The notes beneath the pieces were generated by a model. It did no database searches. It saw only the letters and a list, made by a program, of their open reading frames with translations, and was not told the origin of the DNA. From Bergeyella zoohelcum ATCC 43767 (lineage in GTDB: Bacteria; Bacteroidota; Bacteroidia; Flavobacteriales; Weeksellaceae), in contig NZ_JH932293.1 of NCBI RefSeq assembly GCF_000301075.1, positions 915,755 through 979,754 on the forward strand: 64,000 nucleotides of DNA, given 5' to 3'. How positions within the stretch are numbered: position 1 is the first letter of the stretch; the number at the start of each line of letters is the position of its first letter. Shown here one piece after another: positions 1 through 7,765 of the stretch. The position numbers were made by a program, and so were the translations under genes.

Positions 1-98
1 CATTTCTGCACTGTGCTGATTCATTTCTGCACCATGCTGGTTCATTTCTGTACCGTGCTGGTTCATTTCTGCACTGTGCTGGTCCATTTCTGCACCAA
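1..98. repeat. 21-bp tandem repeat, about 4.6 units
   Basis: Units begin at 1, 22, 43, 64 and 85, each starting CATTTCTGCACY or a close variant; the last unit is partial. Neighbouring units differ at only a few positions. Because 21 is a multiple of three, the minus strand is open through the array and would read heptads of the type NQHGAEM, with an ATG at 87-85. The array could therefore be the start of a minus-strand gene running off the left edge, or an intergenic array like the 22-bp arrays at 40097 and 46127. The repeat itself is certain; its coding status is not. Confidence 0.85.
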
Positions 99-103
99 GA
101 GTT

Positions 104-165
104 GTACCATGTAAAAAGTATAAAGACTTTTGGCATATGGTTTCTGCCTATTGCTTATCGTCTTT
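104..165. repeat. Dispersed intergenic repeat copies
   Basis: Positions 104-132 match 27475-27504 with about two mismatches over 29 bp (shared core AAAGTATAAAGACTTTT). This is followed at 148-164 by CTGCCTATTGCTTATCG, a member of the 'gcctattgcttat' family also seen near 3957, 38940 and 40362. Such pieces are scattered in non-coding DNA across this window. Confidence 0.65.
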
Positions 166-279
166 TAAGACTACATATAGCTATTGGTTAATGGTCGTCA
201 ATAGTTTTATAAGAGCTTTGCAAATAAAATCTTATGCGTTTGCCCCGTACCTTAGGTGTAAAGGTCTTTAAATCTTTTA

Positions 280-287
280 TATATTTG
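280..287 (+). promoter_or_regulatory. -7 promoter box upstream of the 292 gene
   Basis: TATATTTG matches the Bacteroidota -7 consensus TAnnTTTG. Only four bases separate it from the ATG at 292, so transcription would begin at or next to the start codon. No clear TTG -33 box lies at the usual distance. Confidence 0.55.
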
Positions 288-291
288 CAGT

Positions 292-909
292 ATGGAGCAT
301 TATATTTTTCCGATATTTTTATTGTTGTTGTTTTCGGTATTGTTCACGGGTAAATTTATGGAGCAATATCGTATTCGGCTGATCGGGGTACGGCAAGTGA
401 TTACCTTAGTAGGTTTGGTATTCTATGTTTTTTGGTTTACTAAAGGGTTTATTTCTGAAAACACAAAAGATGCATACAGTGTGGAGATAAGAAATAAGCT
501 CCCCCAAGCCATAGATTTCTATCTGATAAAAGTAACCCAAAACTCTGAAAATCCTAGTACAACCGACAAAGAAACGCTCCATAGTGGTAAAATTCGTCCT
601 GAGTATTACAGATTAGAAAGGCTTCAGATGAAAGATGCTCATGAATTATGGCTCATAGGTTTTTTAGGTAAAGATAATATGGTGTATTTCTCACAGCATA
701 TCATTTCTAATAAAAATATAGATGCCATTATTGAAGTAGAAAATTATTTATTAGGCTCCAAGCAGCTCTCTGAGGAGGGGAAAAAAGCGGTGAAAGCTCA
801 TATCTATACCAATAACAGAAATGCCATTTGGATTTCCCTCAGTCTATTGTTTATTTTCATTAATCTCTATGTACTCCCTAAAAAATGGGTAAAAAGGAAA
901 GCGTTTTAG
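292..909 (+). CDS. Hypothetical membrane protein
   Basis: A 205-residue protein I do not recognise. Hydrophobic segments are visible at about residues 5-20 and 33-50 and again at about 178-195, just before a basic tail. The middle 120 residues are polar and would face one side of the membrane, suggesting a protein anchored at both ends. A -7 box lies just before the ATG. It has no operon partner: the downstream 270 bp hold no gene and the next genes are on the opposite strand. No function can be assigned. Confidence 0.7.
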   Translation: MEHYIFPIFLLLLFSVLFTGKFMEQYRIRLIGVRQVITLVGLVFYVFWFTKGFISENTKDAYSVEIRNKLPQAIDFYLIKVTQNSENPSTTDKETLHSGKIRPEYYRLERLQMKDAHELWLIGFLGKDNMVYFSQHIISNKNIDAIIEVENYLLGSKQLSEEGKKAVKAHIYTNNRNAIWISLSLLFIFINLYVLPKKWVKRKAF

Positions 910-1179
910 AATGACTTTTTCCTATCAAGTGGTTGTTCTCATTTGTATGTTGTGGTATTGCTTTTTGGAAAATGAATATTTTGAGAATATGTCCCCAAAA
1001 ATTAGAAAACAATTCCTTATATCATTTGCTGAACAATAACTTTTGCCATTTCTTTAGGGGAAAAAGGATTTTGCTCCGTGATAAGGATACTTCCTTAAGT
1101 CATTAGGATAAAGGCTTTTTGGTAATTGGGATTGCGTTTTTTTTTCATGGGACAATACCCTCTTTTTTAGTATCATTTT
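910..1179. other. Gene-free spacer with degenerate ~21-bp periodicity
   Basis: No gene is visible. Between about 1064 and 1135 the motif AGGAT(A/T) or GGGATT recurs at 1065, 1084, 1105 and about 1128, that is at intervals of 19-23 bp, with two copies exactly 21 bp apart. This could be the decayed remains of a 21-22 bp tandem array of the kind better preserved elsewhere in the window. Confidence 0.4.
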
Positions 1180-1599
1180 TCATAATATTTTCTTTGGAGG
1201 TCGTAAGAATTCTAAAAAATCTAAAGGAATATTTCTGATAATGAAATAAATACAGAAAATAAAAAACAAACCTAAGATGAACCATTGTTTTTCAAATAAA
1301 GGAATTCTAAATTGCTGATAAGTGAATTTTTGTACGGCCAACTGAATGAGCATTAACATAATAATAGGGAGAAGAACCACAAATAGCGGATTGTATTTCA
1401 AAGCGGTGTATATATCTCCATGAAGAAGATAATGCGTAGCCCTTTGAGAGCCACACCCTGGACAATAAATACCTAGAAAAGTCTTCGTAGGGCAAGAGGG
1501 AAAAAAGGTAGATGGAGCGGCAGGATTGTAATAATAATACAATGCCACCAGTCCTCCTCCAATTATAATAAGGAATAAAAAAAGTTTTTTGTTTCTCAT
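1180..1599 (-). CDS. DUF2752 family small membrane protein
   Basis: A 139-residue membrane protein of the DUF2752 family. The family signature is clear: a Cys-Pro pair followed by GIYCPGCGSQRATH, then a hydrophobic C-terminal half. An N-terminal segment (about residues 6-22) and two later segments are hydrophobic. The start is placed at 1599 because this ATG overlaps the stop of the upstream CD225-like gene as ATGA, the usual mark of translational coupling; a longer in-frame reading would lie wholly inside that gene. The biochemical role of DUF2752 is unknown. The conserved CxGCG-type cysteines could bind metal or form disulfides, which is inference. Confidence 0.85.
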   Translation of the reverse strand: MRNKKLFLFLIIIGGGLVALYYYYNPAAPSTFFPSCPTKTFLGIYCPGCGSQRATHYLLHGDIYTALKYNPLFVVLLPIIMLMLIQLAVQKFTYQQFRIPLFEKQWFILGLFFIFCIYFIIRNIPLDFLEFLRPPKKIL

Positions 1600-2015
1600 G
1601 GACTTTGGACGGCAGCTAGAAAAATGGAAAATAGTACGAATAACACATGCATTACAGCACCAACGATGACCCCAGATATACTCAGTTTTCTTGCAAGCTG
1701 TGCCGTTTCTATTGCTCCTTGCTGATCTCCTTTTGACCACTTTCTTTTTGCTTGGATAGCTTTGATAATAGCGAAAATTCCCAAAGGCTGACAGCAGAAG
1801 AGCGTAACAATAATGGCGGGAGCCAACTGATGATAAGGCATTTTCTCAGGAATTTCTTTTTGAGATGCTTTTTGCTCAGCGGTAGAAGAAGCGTATTTTT
1901 CTTGTGAAGTACCTTTTACTGTATCAGCATTTTCTTTTTGCTTTGTTTTCTTAGAAGAATGGCCTCTTTCGTCTTTCTGATAATCTCCTTCATAAGTATT
2001 GTACTCTCCCATCAT
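1596..2015 (-). CDS. CD225/dispanin-like membrane protein
   Basis: A 139-residue protein with a charged, Lys/Glu/Ser-rich N-terminal half (residues 1-75) and two hydrophobic segments in the C-terminal half. The first segment carries VTLFCCQPLGIFAIIKA, the hallmark of the CD225/dispanin fold (re-entrant helix with a double Cys before a Pro), followed by a basic loop and a second membrane helix. Bacterial members have no established function. It is followed by and coupled to the DUF2752 gene (4-bp ATGA overlap), so the two products probably act together. The start could be either of two adjacent Met codons (2015 or 2012). Confidence 0.85.
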   Translation of the reverse strand: MMGEYNTYEGDYQKDERGHSSKKTKQKENADTVKGTSQEKYASSTAEQKASQKEIPEKMPYHQLAPAIIVTLFCCQPLGIFAIIKAIQAKRKWSKGDQQGAIETAQLARKLSISGVIVGAVMHVLFVLFSIFLAAVQSP

Positions 2016-2185
2016 TTTTTAGTTTTAAACAAAAATAAACAATAAATTTTACCCAAAAAATAGAGGCATTGTAAACTAAAGTAAATGAACGAAAAAATTA
2101 TCCACGGTAATTCTTAGAATTTTCACGGAGTACAAAAACCTATTCTTTTTCATTAAAACATCCTTAGGATATCTTAATTATTATG

Positions 2186-2193
2186 TACTTTTG
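2186..2193 (+). promoter_or_regulatory. -7 promoter box upstream of ABC exporter
   Basis: TACTTTTG matches TAnnTTTG and lies 20 bp before the GTG start at 2214. No good -33 TTG is seen at 19-21 bp, so the call rests on the -7 box alone. Confidence 0.5.
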
Positions 2194-2213
2194 TAAACTT
2201 ACAGAATCTAATC

Positions 2214-3851
2214 GTGAAGTCATTAAAAACACTTAATCCTTACTTTTGGAAGCATCGTGTGCTTCTTTTTTATGGCCTACTCTTCATCATAGCCAGTAAT
2301 TTCTTCATGATATACAAGGTACAATTTATAGGCAAAAGTGTGGACGAAATAGCTGCCCATCCTGATATAGGTTTTAATCAGCAAGTATTGATTAATGTGG
2401 CTATTATAGTGGGGTCTTCATTGGTTACGGGTTTTTTTACTTTTATGATGCGGCAAACCATTATTGTGGCTTCTAGAAGAATAGAGTTTGAACTCAAAAA
2501 TAAAATCTATCATCAATACCAAAATATGAGTATCACTCAGTATAAGAAAACCACCATAGGAGACCTTATGAATAGACTGAGCGAAGATGTAGTGGCGGTG
2601 AGGATGTATCTAGGGCCTGGCGTGATGTATCTTTTTAATCTCGGTATTCTCTTGATGATAACGAGCGTGTACATGCTCAGAACCGATGTAGAGATGACGC
2701 TGTGGACCCTGCTTCCTTTTCCTGTTTTGTCCTTTTTTATTTATAAAGTAAGTTCTATTATCAATAAAAAATCCAAAATTGCACAAAAAAGTCAGTCCAA
2801 GATTTCTACTTTCGTACAAGATAGTTTTTCAGGAATCCGAGTAATAAAATTTTTTGCTAAAGAAAAATACATCGCTTCTAAATACAACGAAAATATAACA
2901 GATTACCAAAAAAAAGCATTAGATTTAGCCAAAACAGAGGCTTCATTTTATACGATAATGTTATTCGTGGTAGGGCTTATTAATGTATTTATTCTCTATA
3001 TGGGAGGGCAAAAATATTTGGTAGGGGAAATCTCTATTGGTAAAATTGCAGATTTTTTTATGTACATTAATATATTGATTTGGCCTTTTTCATTGGTAGG
3101 TTGGGTTACCTCTATTAACCAAAGAGCTGCCGCATCTATGGAAAGGATTAATGAATTTTTAGATGCAAAATCAGACATTCAGAATCATAATGAAGCCATT
3201 TATCCTATTCACGGAAAAATAGAATTTAGAAATGTGTCTTATACCTATCCTAATACGGGTGTAGAAGCGATTAAGAATCTCAGTTTTACCATAGAAGCAG
3301 GAGAAACCCTTGCCATTATGGGGAAAACGGGGAGTGGAAAATCTACCATTGTACTCCTACTCTGCAGGCTAATAGACCCTACGGAAGGTGAAATTTTAGT
3401 AGATGGAAAAAATCTGAAAGAACATAATTTAGATTTGTACCGAAAAAATATCGGTTTTGTACCTCAAGAGTCTTTCCTCTTTTCTGATACCATTGCAGAA
3501 AATATTGGTTTTGCCAAGGATAATCCCTCTCAAGAGGAAATCATCGCTTATGCTAAGAAAGCAGATATTCATAAAAATATTGTGGATTTTAAGCACGGAT
3601 ACGATACCATGGTAGGAGAAAGAGGCGTAATGCTTTCGGGCGGACAGAAGCAGAGAATTGCCATTGCCAGAGCTCTAATTACACAGCCTAAAATTTTGGT
3701 TTTCGATGACTCACTCTCTGCATTAGATACCGAAACGGAAAAAAATATCCTGAAAAATACCTTACAAGATTTCTCTAAAGTAACGGGCATCATCATTACC
3801 CACCGAGAAAGCAGTACTAAATTTGCCGATAAAGTACTGGTGTTAGAATGA
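2214..3851 (+). CDS. ABC transporter, fused permease/ATPase
   Basis: A 545-residue half-transporter of the exporter type, expected to work as a dimer in the inner membrane. The N-terminal ~310 residues form the six-helix transmembrane domain. The ATPase follows with Walker A GKTGSGKST, the Q-loop in GFVPQESFLF, signature LSGGQKQR, Walker B ILVFDDSL and H-loop IITHRES. The Walker B catalytic residue is Asp (VFDDS) rather than the usual Glu. The protein ends only about 15 residues after the H-loop, earlier than most relatives, which carry 20-30 further residues; the stop is followed directly by repeat DNA. It starts with GTG. The substrate is not predictable; drug or lipid export is typical of the family. 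Confidence 0.9.
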   Translation: MKSLKTLNPYFWKHRVLLFYGLLFIIASNFFMIYKVQFIGKSVDEIAAHPDIGFNQQVLINVAIIVGSSLVTGFFTFMMRQTIIVASRRIEFELKNKIYHQYQNMSITQYKKTTIGDLMNRLSEDVVAVRMYLGPGVMYLFNLGILLMITSVYMLRTDVEMTLWTLLPFPVLSFFIYKVSSIINKKSKIAQKSQSKISTFVQDSFSGIRVIKFFAKEKYIASKYNENITDYQKKALDLAKTEASFYTIMLFVVGLINVFILYMGGQKYLVGEISIGKIADFFMYINILIWPFSLVGWVTSINQRAAASMERINEFLDAKSDIQNHNEAIYPIHGKIEFRNVSYTYPNTGVEAIKNLSFTIEAGETLAIMGKTGSGKSTIVLLLCRLIDPTEGEILVDGKNLKEHNLDLYRKNIGFVPQESFLFSDTIAENIGFAKDNPSQEEIIAYAKKADIHKNIVDFKHGYDTMVGERGVMLSGGQKQRIAIARALITQPKILVFDDSLSALDTETEKNILKNTLQDFSKVTGIIITHRESSTKFADKVLVLE

Positions 3852-3893
3852 TATTATTCGTGTACAATGATTTTAGAAGTTGGAGATGAGATG

Positions 3894-3998
3894 TTAGAGA
3901 TTAGAAGCTAATGGCTAATCGCCATCCGCCAAAAGCTGGAAGCCTTTTTTTTAAAAAAGCCTATTGCCTAAAGCTTATTGCCTATCGCCTATTTTCCT
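3894..3998. repeat. Dispersed repeat tract (GCTAATCGCC.../CCTATTGCC...)
   Basis: Non-coding DNA made of short self-similar words such as GCTAATGGCTAATCGCC, GCCAAAAGC, GCCTATTGCC and GCCTATCGCC. The same words recur at 38784-38960, 40362-40402 and, remarkably, inside the ABC-F coding sequence near 9450-9490. It lies between the convergent ABC exporter and aldehyde dehydrogenase genes. Confidence 0.7.
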
Positions 3999-4002
3999 CT
4001 TT

Positions 4003-5301
4003 CTAATTTCCTAATATGGTTTTTCTGTGGGTAAATTCAAATAGTGCATAAGGAGAAAGCTCTGTACCATACCCCGAATTCTTAACGCCTCCAAATGGCA
4101 TGCGTTCATCAGAACGAAATATTTGGTTCACGGCTACGCCACCGCTTTGCAAACGCTGAGCCACGGCTTTTGCTTTTTCTGTATTCTGTGTAAAAACTAC
4201 ATTTCCAAGTCCGTAGGGCGTATTATTGGCCAGTTGTACCGCTTTTTCTGCATTAGGTACCACGAATAGCATTCCCAAAGGACCAAATAATTCCTCTTGA
4301 GCCACAGGATTCTCTTCATTCATGAGTAATAATCCTGGTTCAAATGAAGAAGCGTCTAACCGTACCAATGGTAAAATGATTTTTGCACCATGGTCTAGGG
4401 CTTTTCGGTATTGAGCTTCCAGTTCATCGGCCAAGTCGGGTCTTGCCATTTTTCCTAAATGGGTAGAAGTTTGATATACATCTTGAGGGGAGTATTGTCT
4501 GTATTCACTGATTAATGCATCTACAAATTGCTCTGCAATAGTTTCCTCTACAATATATCTTTTAGAAGCCACGCAGGTTTGCCCTGTATTTTGGAGTCTT
4601 CCCAAAGCAGCAGCTTTTGCCGCTTTCTCTATATCAGCATCTTTTAATACGATGAATGCATCATTCCCTCCGAGTTCTAAAACACATTTTTTTAAATTTT
4701 GCCCCGCCCATGCAGCTATTTTTCTACCCGCTGCTTCACTTCCTGTAAGAGAAACGGCTTTAATAATGGGATGTGCTATAAGTTGCTCTACTTGTGTGTA
4801 ATTGAGCTCGATATGAGTGAAAATGTGAATAGGAAAACCTGCTTTTTCAAATAACTTTTGAATTTGATTTCCACTTTCTAAACAGATGGAGGCATGTTTT
4901 AAAATCACCCCATTGCCTGATAACAGTGTAGGTACTGCAAACCTAAATACTTGCCAATAAGGGAAATTCCATGGCATGATTCCTAAAATTACTCCCAATG
5001 GTTCATGATGAATTTCGGAGATAGAAAATTCTGTTGGAACTTTTTCCACTTCCAAAACATTTTGAATATGGGCATAATACCGAATCATAGAAACGCATTT
5101 TTCCACTTCTGCTATAGATTGAGAGATGGGCTTATGCATTTCCGTAGTGATGGTATGAGCATGGCTTTCTTTTTCTTTTTCAAGAATTTCTGCCAAACGA
5201 TGCAGTAATTGTTGTCTTTCTGAAAAGGAGACATTTCTCCACGCTTCATACGCCGATTGAGAGGCTTCTATATCCAAAGGGAAATTATATTGTGAACTCA
5301 T
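4003..5301 (-). CDS. NAD(P)-dependent aldehyde dehydrogenase (SSADH-like)
   Basis: A 432-residue member of the aldehyde dehydrogenase superfamily, which oxidises an aldehyde to an acid with NAD(P)+. Visible signatures are the IMPWNFPYW cofactor-site motif, the catalytic-Glu motif LELGGNDAF, and the catalytic Cys in GQTCVASKR. The C-terminal ELFGPLG and MPFGGVKNSGYG motifs are also present. It resembles short (about 450-residue) succinate-semialdehyde dehydrogenases. It is the last gene of a minus-strand run after hutI and hutG (24-bp gap), so it is probably co-transcribed with histidine degradation genes, although it is not a standard hut enzyme. The substrate is uncertain. Confidence 0.9.
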   Translation of the reverse strand: MSSQYNFPLDIEASQSAYEAWRNVSFSERQQLLHRLAEILEKEKESHAHTITTEMHKPISQSIAEVEKCVSMIRYYAHIQNVLEVEKVPTEFSISEIHHEPLGVILGIMPWNFPYWQVFRFAVPTLLSGNGVILKHASICLESGNQIQKLFEKAGFPIHIFTHIELNYTQVEQLIAHPIIKAVSLTGSEAAGRKIAAWAGQNLKKCVLELGGNDAFIVLKDADIEKAAKAAALGRLQNTGQTCVASKRYIVEETIAEQFVDALISEYRQYSPQDVYQTSTHLGKMARPDLADELEAQYRKALDHGAKIILPLVRLDASSFEPGLLLMNEENPVAQEELFGPLGMLFVVPNAEKAVQLANNTPYGLGNVVFTQNTEKAKAVAQRLQSGGVAVNQIFRSDERMPFGGVKNSGYGTELSPYALFEFTHRKTILGN

Positions 5302-5325
5302 TGTTTAATTGATTTTAATTGTGCA

Positions 5326-6240
5326 TTAGCTATGCATAAACCATTCATTGACCAGTGAAGCGGCCAGTCGGGCAGTTCTATTGTCTATATCATACAGCGG
5401 ATTTACTTCGGCTACATCTAATGCTTTCAGCTTATCCGATTGTAGAATATGCCTATACAGATGCATAAAAGCAGCATCAGTAAAGATACCATTGTACGCC
5501 AAGGCAGAAACTCCAGGGGCAATGGCTGCATTAAAAACATCCATACAAATGGTAATGTATAGCACATCTATTTCTGCTAAAAAAGCATCTATTTTGAGGT
5601 ACAAATTCGGGAGATTTTCAAAGAACAACTCATCTGCTAAAATGTATTTCATACCCAGCTGATGGGCGGTATCAAATAGTAGTAAGGTATTAGAATTTCT
5701 TTGAATACCTATGTGTAGTGAAGCCCAATGATCTCCCTGTCCGATTTGATAAAATCCTGTTCCAGATGTTGCTTCCCCATTTACGGGCGTTCTATTATCA
5801 AAGTGTGCATCGAAATTAATGATACCTATTTTCTGATTCGGAAAGGCGGTTTTTATCCCTGAATAATGAGCGAAAGTAACTTCGTGTCCTCCACCCAAGA
5901 CAATGGATTTCCCCCCTGCCATGAGCTTCTGAGCTACCGCCACAGCCAAATCATTTTGACTTTGTTCTAAATTACCATCCTTGCACGCTATATTACCAAA
6001 ATCTTTGAGCGAAAAATGAGGCGTAGTTACGGGGAAGTTGGCCATAGATTTCCTGATGATATCTGGAGCTTGGGCTGCTCCTGTTCTGCCTTTATTTCTT
6101 CTTACCCCTTCGTCCACTGCAAAGCCGTGAAGAAAGAAATCCTTTTCTTCTACCACGCCATTCATTGTTACACTTTGAAAAAGCCTTGCTACCAATGGGT
6201 CATCGCCATCATTTCTACCTTGCCAAATTGTATTCATCAT
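5326..6240 (-). CDS. hutG: Formimidoylglutamase
   Basis: A 304-residue ureohydrolase (arginase fold) that hydrolyses N-formimidoyl-glutamate to glutamate and formamide, the last step of one histidine degradation route. Metal-binding motifs are visible: GGGHE (His119), DAHFD (Asp144, His146, Asp148) and ICMDVFNAAIAPGVSA (Asp234). Where arginases have Asp-x-Asp in this last motif the sequence shows Cys232-x-Asp234; I believe Cys also occurs here in some formimidoylglutamases but could not check. It lies 8 bp downstream of hutI, so one transcript is likely. The other pathway genes, hutH and hutU, are not in the window. Confidence 0.92.
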   Translation of the reverse strand: MMNTIWQGRNDGDDPLVARLFQSVTMNGVVEEKDFFLHGFAVDEGVRRNKGRTGAAQAPDIIRKSMANFPVTTPHFSLKDFGNIACKDGNLEQSQNDLAVAVAQKLMAGGKSIVLGGGHEVTFAHYSGIKTAFPNQKIGIINFDAHFDNRTPVNGEATSGTGFYQIGQGDHWASLHIGIQRNSNTLLLFDTAHQLGMKYILADELFFENLPNLYLKIDAFLAEIDVLYITICMDVFNAAIAPGVSALAYNGIFTDAAFMHLYRHILQSDKLKALDVAEVNPLYDIDNRTARLAASLVNEWFMHS

Positions 6241-6248
6241 GTTTATAT

Positions 6249-7484
6249 TTATCCGTTTTTGAGTACTTTTTTTCCTGAAATATACACCTCCGAAGGGAGT
6301 AATGTGCCTTGTCTATACAGTATGTTTTGGAAATTATCCGTAGGATAAATAACAAAATCTGCTTTTTTACCTTTTGCTAAAACTCCTCTATCCGAAAGTT
6401 CTAGTGCATGTGCCGCTCGGTAGGTAATTCCTGCCAAAACTTCCGCAGAGGAAAGTTTTTGATAAGTGGCCAAAATAGACGCTTGGCAAATTAGGTTACC
6501 CATCGGTGCTGAACCTGGATTCCAATCGGTGGCAATAGCGAGAATAGCTCCAGCATTTAAAAGTTTTCTAGCAGGTGTGAAAGGCTCTCCTAAGCCTAAA
6601 CTAGCTCCAGGTAGCGCCACGGCTACGGTGTCTGATGCTGCCAAAAAAGTGATATCTTCTTCACTAGTGGCTTCTAGGTGGTCTGCGGAACTCGCTCCTA
6701 CCTCTACCGCAATGCGAGAGCTGCCTGGCGTAAACTGATCGGCATGAACGGTGATAGAGAATCCTAGAGCTTTTGCTTTCAGTAAAAACGCTTTACTCTC
6801 CTCTGTCCCAAAAGCTGATTTTTCTATGAAGATGTCCACTCTTTGGGCGAGGTTTTCTGCCTTTACTACAGGTAAAATTTCATCTATGATATATTGTAAA
6901 TAAGCTTTAGAATCTCCATTAAAATCTTTGGGTAATGTATGTGCCGAAAGACAAGTAGGGATAATGGTAGCGGTAGTTTTTTCTTGTGCTTTTTGGATTA
7001 CCCTGAGCATTTTGAGTTCCGAATTTTTATCTAATCCGTAGCCTGATTTTACTTCTATAGTGGTAGTGCCCTGAGCGATAAGGAAATCTATTCTTTCTAG
7101 CATAGAATTTAATAGCTCCTCTTCACTGGCGGTACGCGTATGCTGTACCGAACTCCAAATCCCTCCTCCAGCTGCTGCAATTTCCAGATAGGTTTTCCCT
7201 GCATTTCTCATCGCAAAATCATTTGCTCTATTTCCCCCGAAACAAATGTGTGTATGGGCATCTATAAAAGCCGGAAGTGCTACAGAAGGGGTTTTTATTT
7301 CTTCTATTTCCGCATGAGGATACTGCGATTTTAGCTCTTCAAAATTCCCTGATTGGATGATATTGTTTCCCTCTAAAACCAAGGCTCCATGCGAAATAAT
7401 TTCTAACTGTTCATCTTTTAAGCTCCCACGCAATGGCATTTTATCCAGCGTGAGCAATTGTGTAAAAGGTCCTACGATTTTCAT
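6249..7484 (-). CDS. hutI: Imidazolonepropionase
   Basis: A 411-residue amidohydrolase that opens the ring of 4-imidazolone-5-propionate to give N-formimidoyl-glutamate. It has the full family length. Visible motifs are the metal ligands in FIDAHTHICFGG, the NAGKTYLEIAAAGGGI segment, TIEVKSGYGLD, the His of VHADQF, and ATDWNPGSAPMGN near the C-terminus. It is the first gene of the minus-strand hutI-hutG-aldehyde dehydrogenase run. No clear TAnnTTTG box was found directly upstream. Confidence 0.95.
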   Translation of the reverse strand: MKIVGPFTQLLTLDKMPLRGSLKDEQLEIISHGALVLEGNNIIQSGNFEELKSQYPHAEIEEIKTPSVALPAFIDAHTHICFGGNRANDFAMRNAGKTYLEIAAAGGGIWSSVQHTRTASEEELLNSMLERIDFLIAQGTTTIEVKSGYGLDKNSELKMLRVIQKAQEKTTATIIPTCLSAHTLPKDFNGDSKAYLQYIIDEILPVVKAENLAQRVDIFIEKSAFGTEESKAFLLKAKALGFSITVHADQFTPGSSRIAVEVGASSADHLEATSEEDITFLAASDTVAVALPGASLGLGEPFTPARKLLNAGAILAIATDWNPGSAPMGNLICQASILATYQKLSSAEVLAGITYRAAHALELSDRGVLAKGKKADFVIYPTDNFQNILYRQGTLLPSEVYISGKKVLKNG

Positions 7485-7737
7485 AGCCGAAAGGTAGGCA
7501 AAAATCTATTTTCAGGCAAATTTTGTGTTAAAGAGCAACGATTTTAAAGTTTTCAGGTGAAGTTTTTGTTAGATATCCGAAGAGGGAAATTCTCAAAGTG
7601 CTAATGTTTTGAGAAGGTACACATAAAAGTACTCGGGTGAGTTTTCTCGTTGAAAAAATAAAAAAGGGGATGATTAATCTTTTGTCTGAGCTTTAGATGC
7701 TTCATTGTTTTGCTTTCTCCTCCCCAATTAAAATTCG

Positions 7738-7745
7738 TATTTTTG
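7738..7745 (+). promoter_or_regulatory. -7 promoter box upstream of ABC-F gene
   Basis: TATTTTTG matches TAnnTTTG and lies 20 bp upstream of the ATG at 7766. The rest of the 7485-7765 spacer has no gene. Confidence 0.55.
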
Positions 7746-7765
7746 CCGCTTAAATTATCGGAAAT

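Noticed and set aside
5326-6240. Inactive formimidoylglutamase because of Cys at a metal-ligand position
   Set aside because: Other ligands are intact, and I believe Cys at this position also occurs in formimidoylglutamases that are presumed active; not strong enough to call defective.
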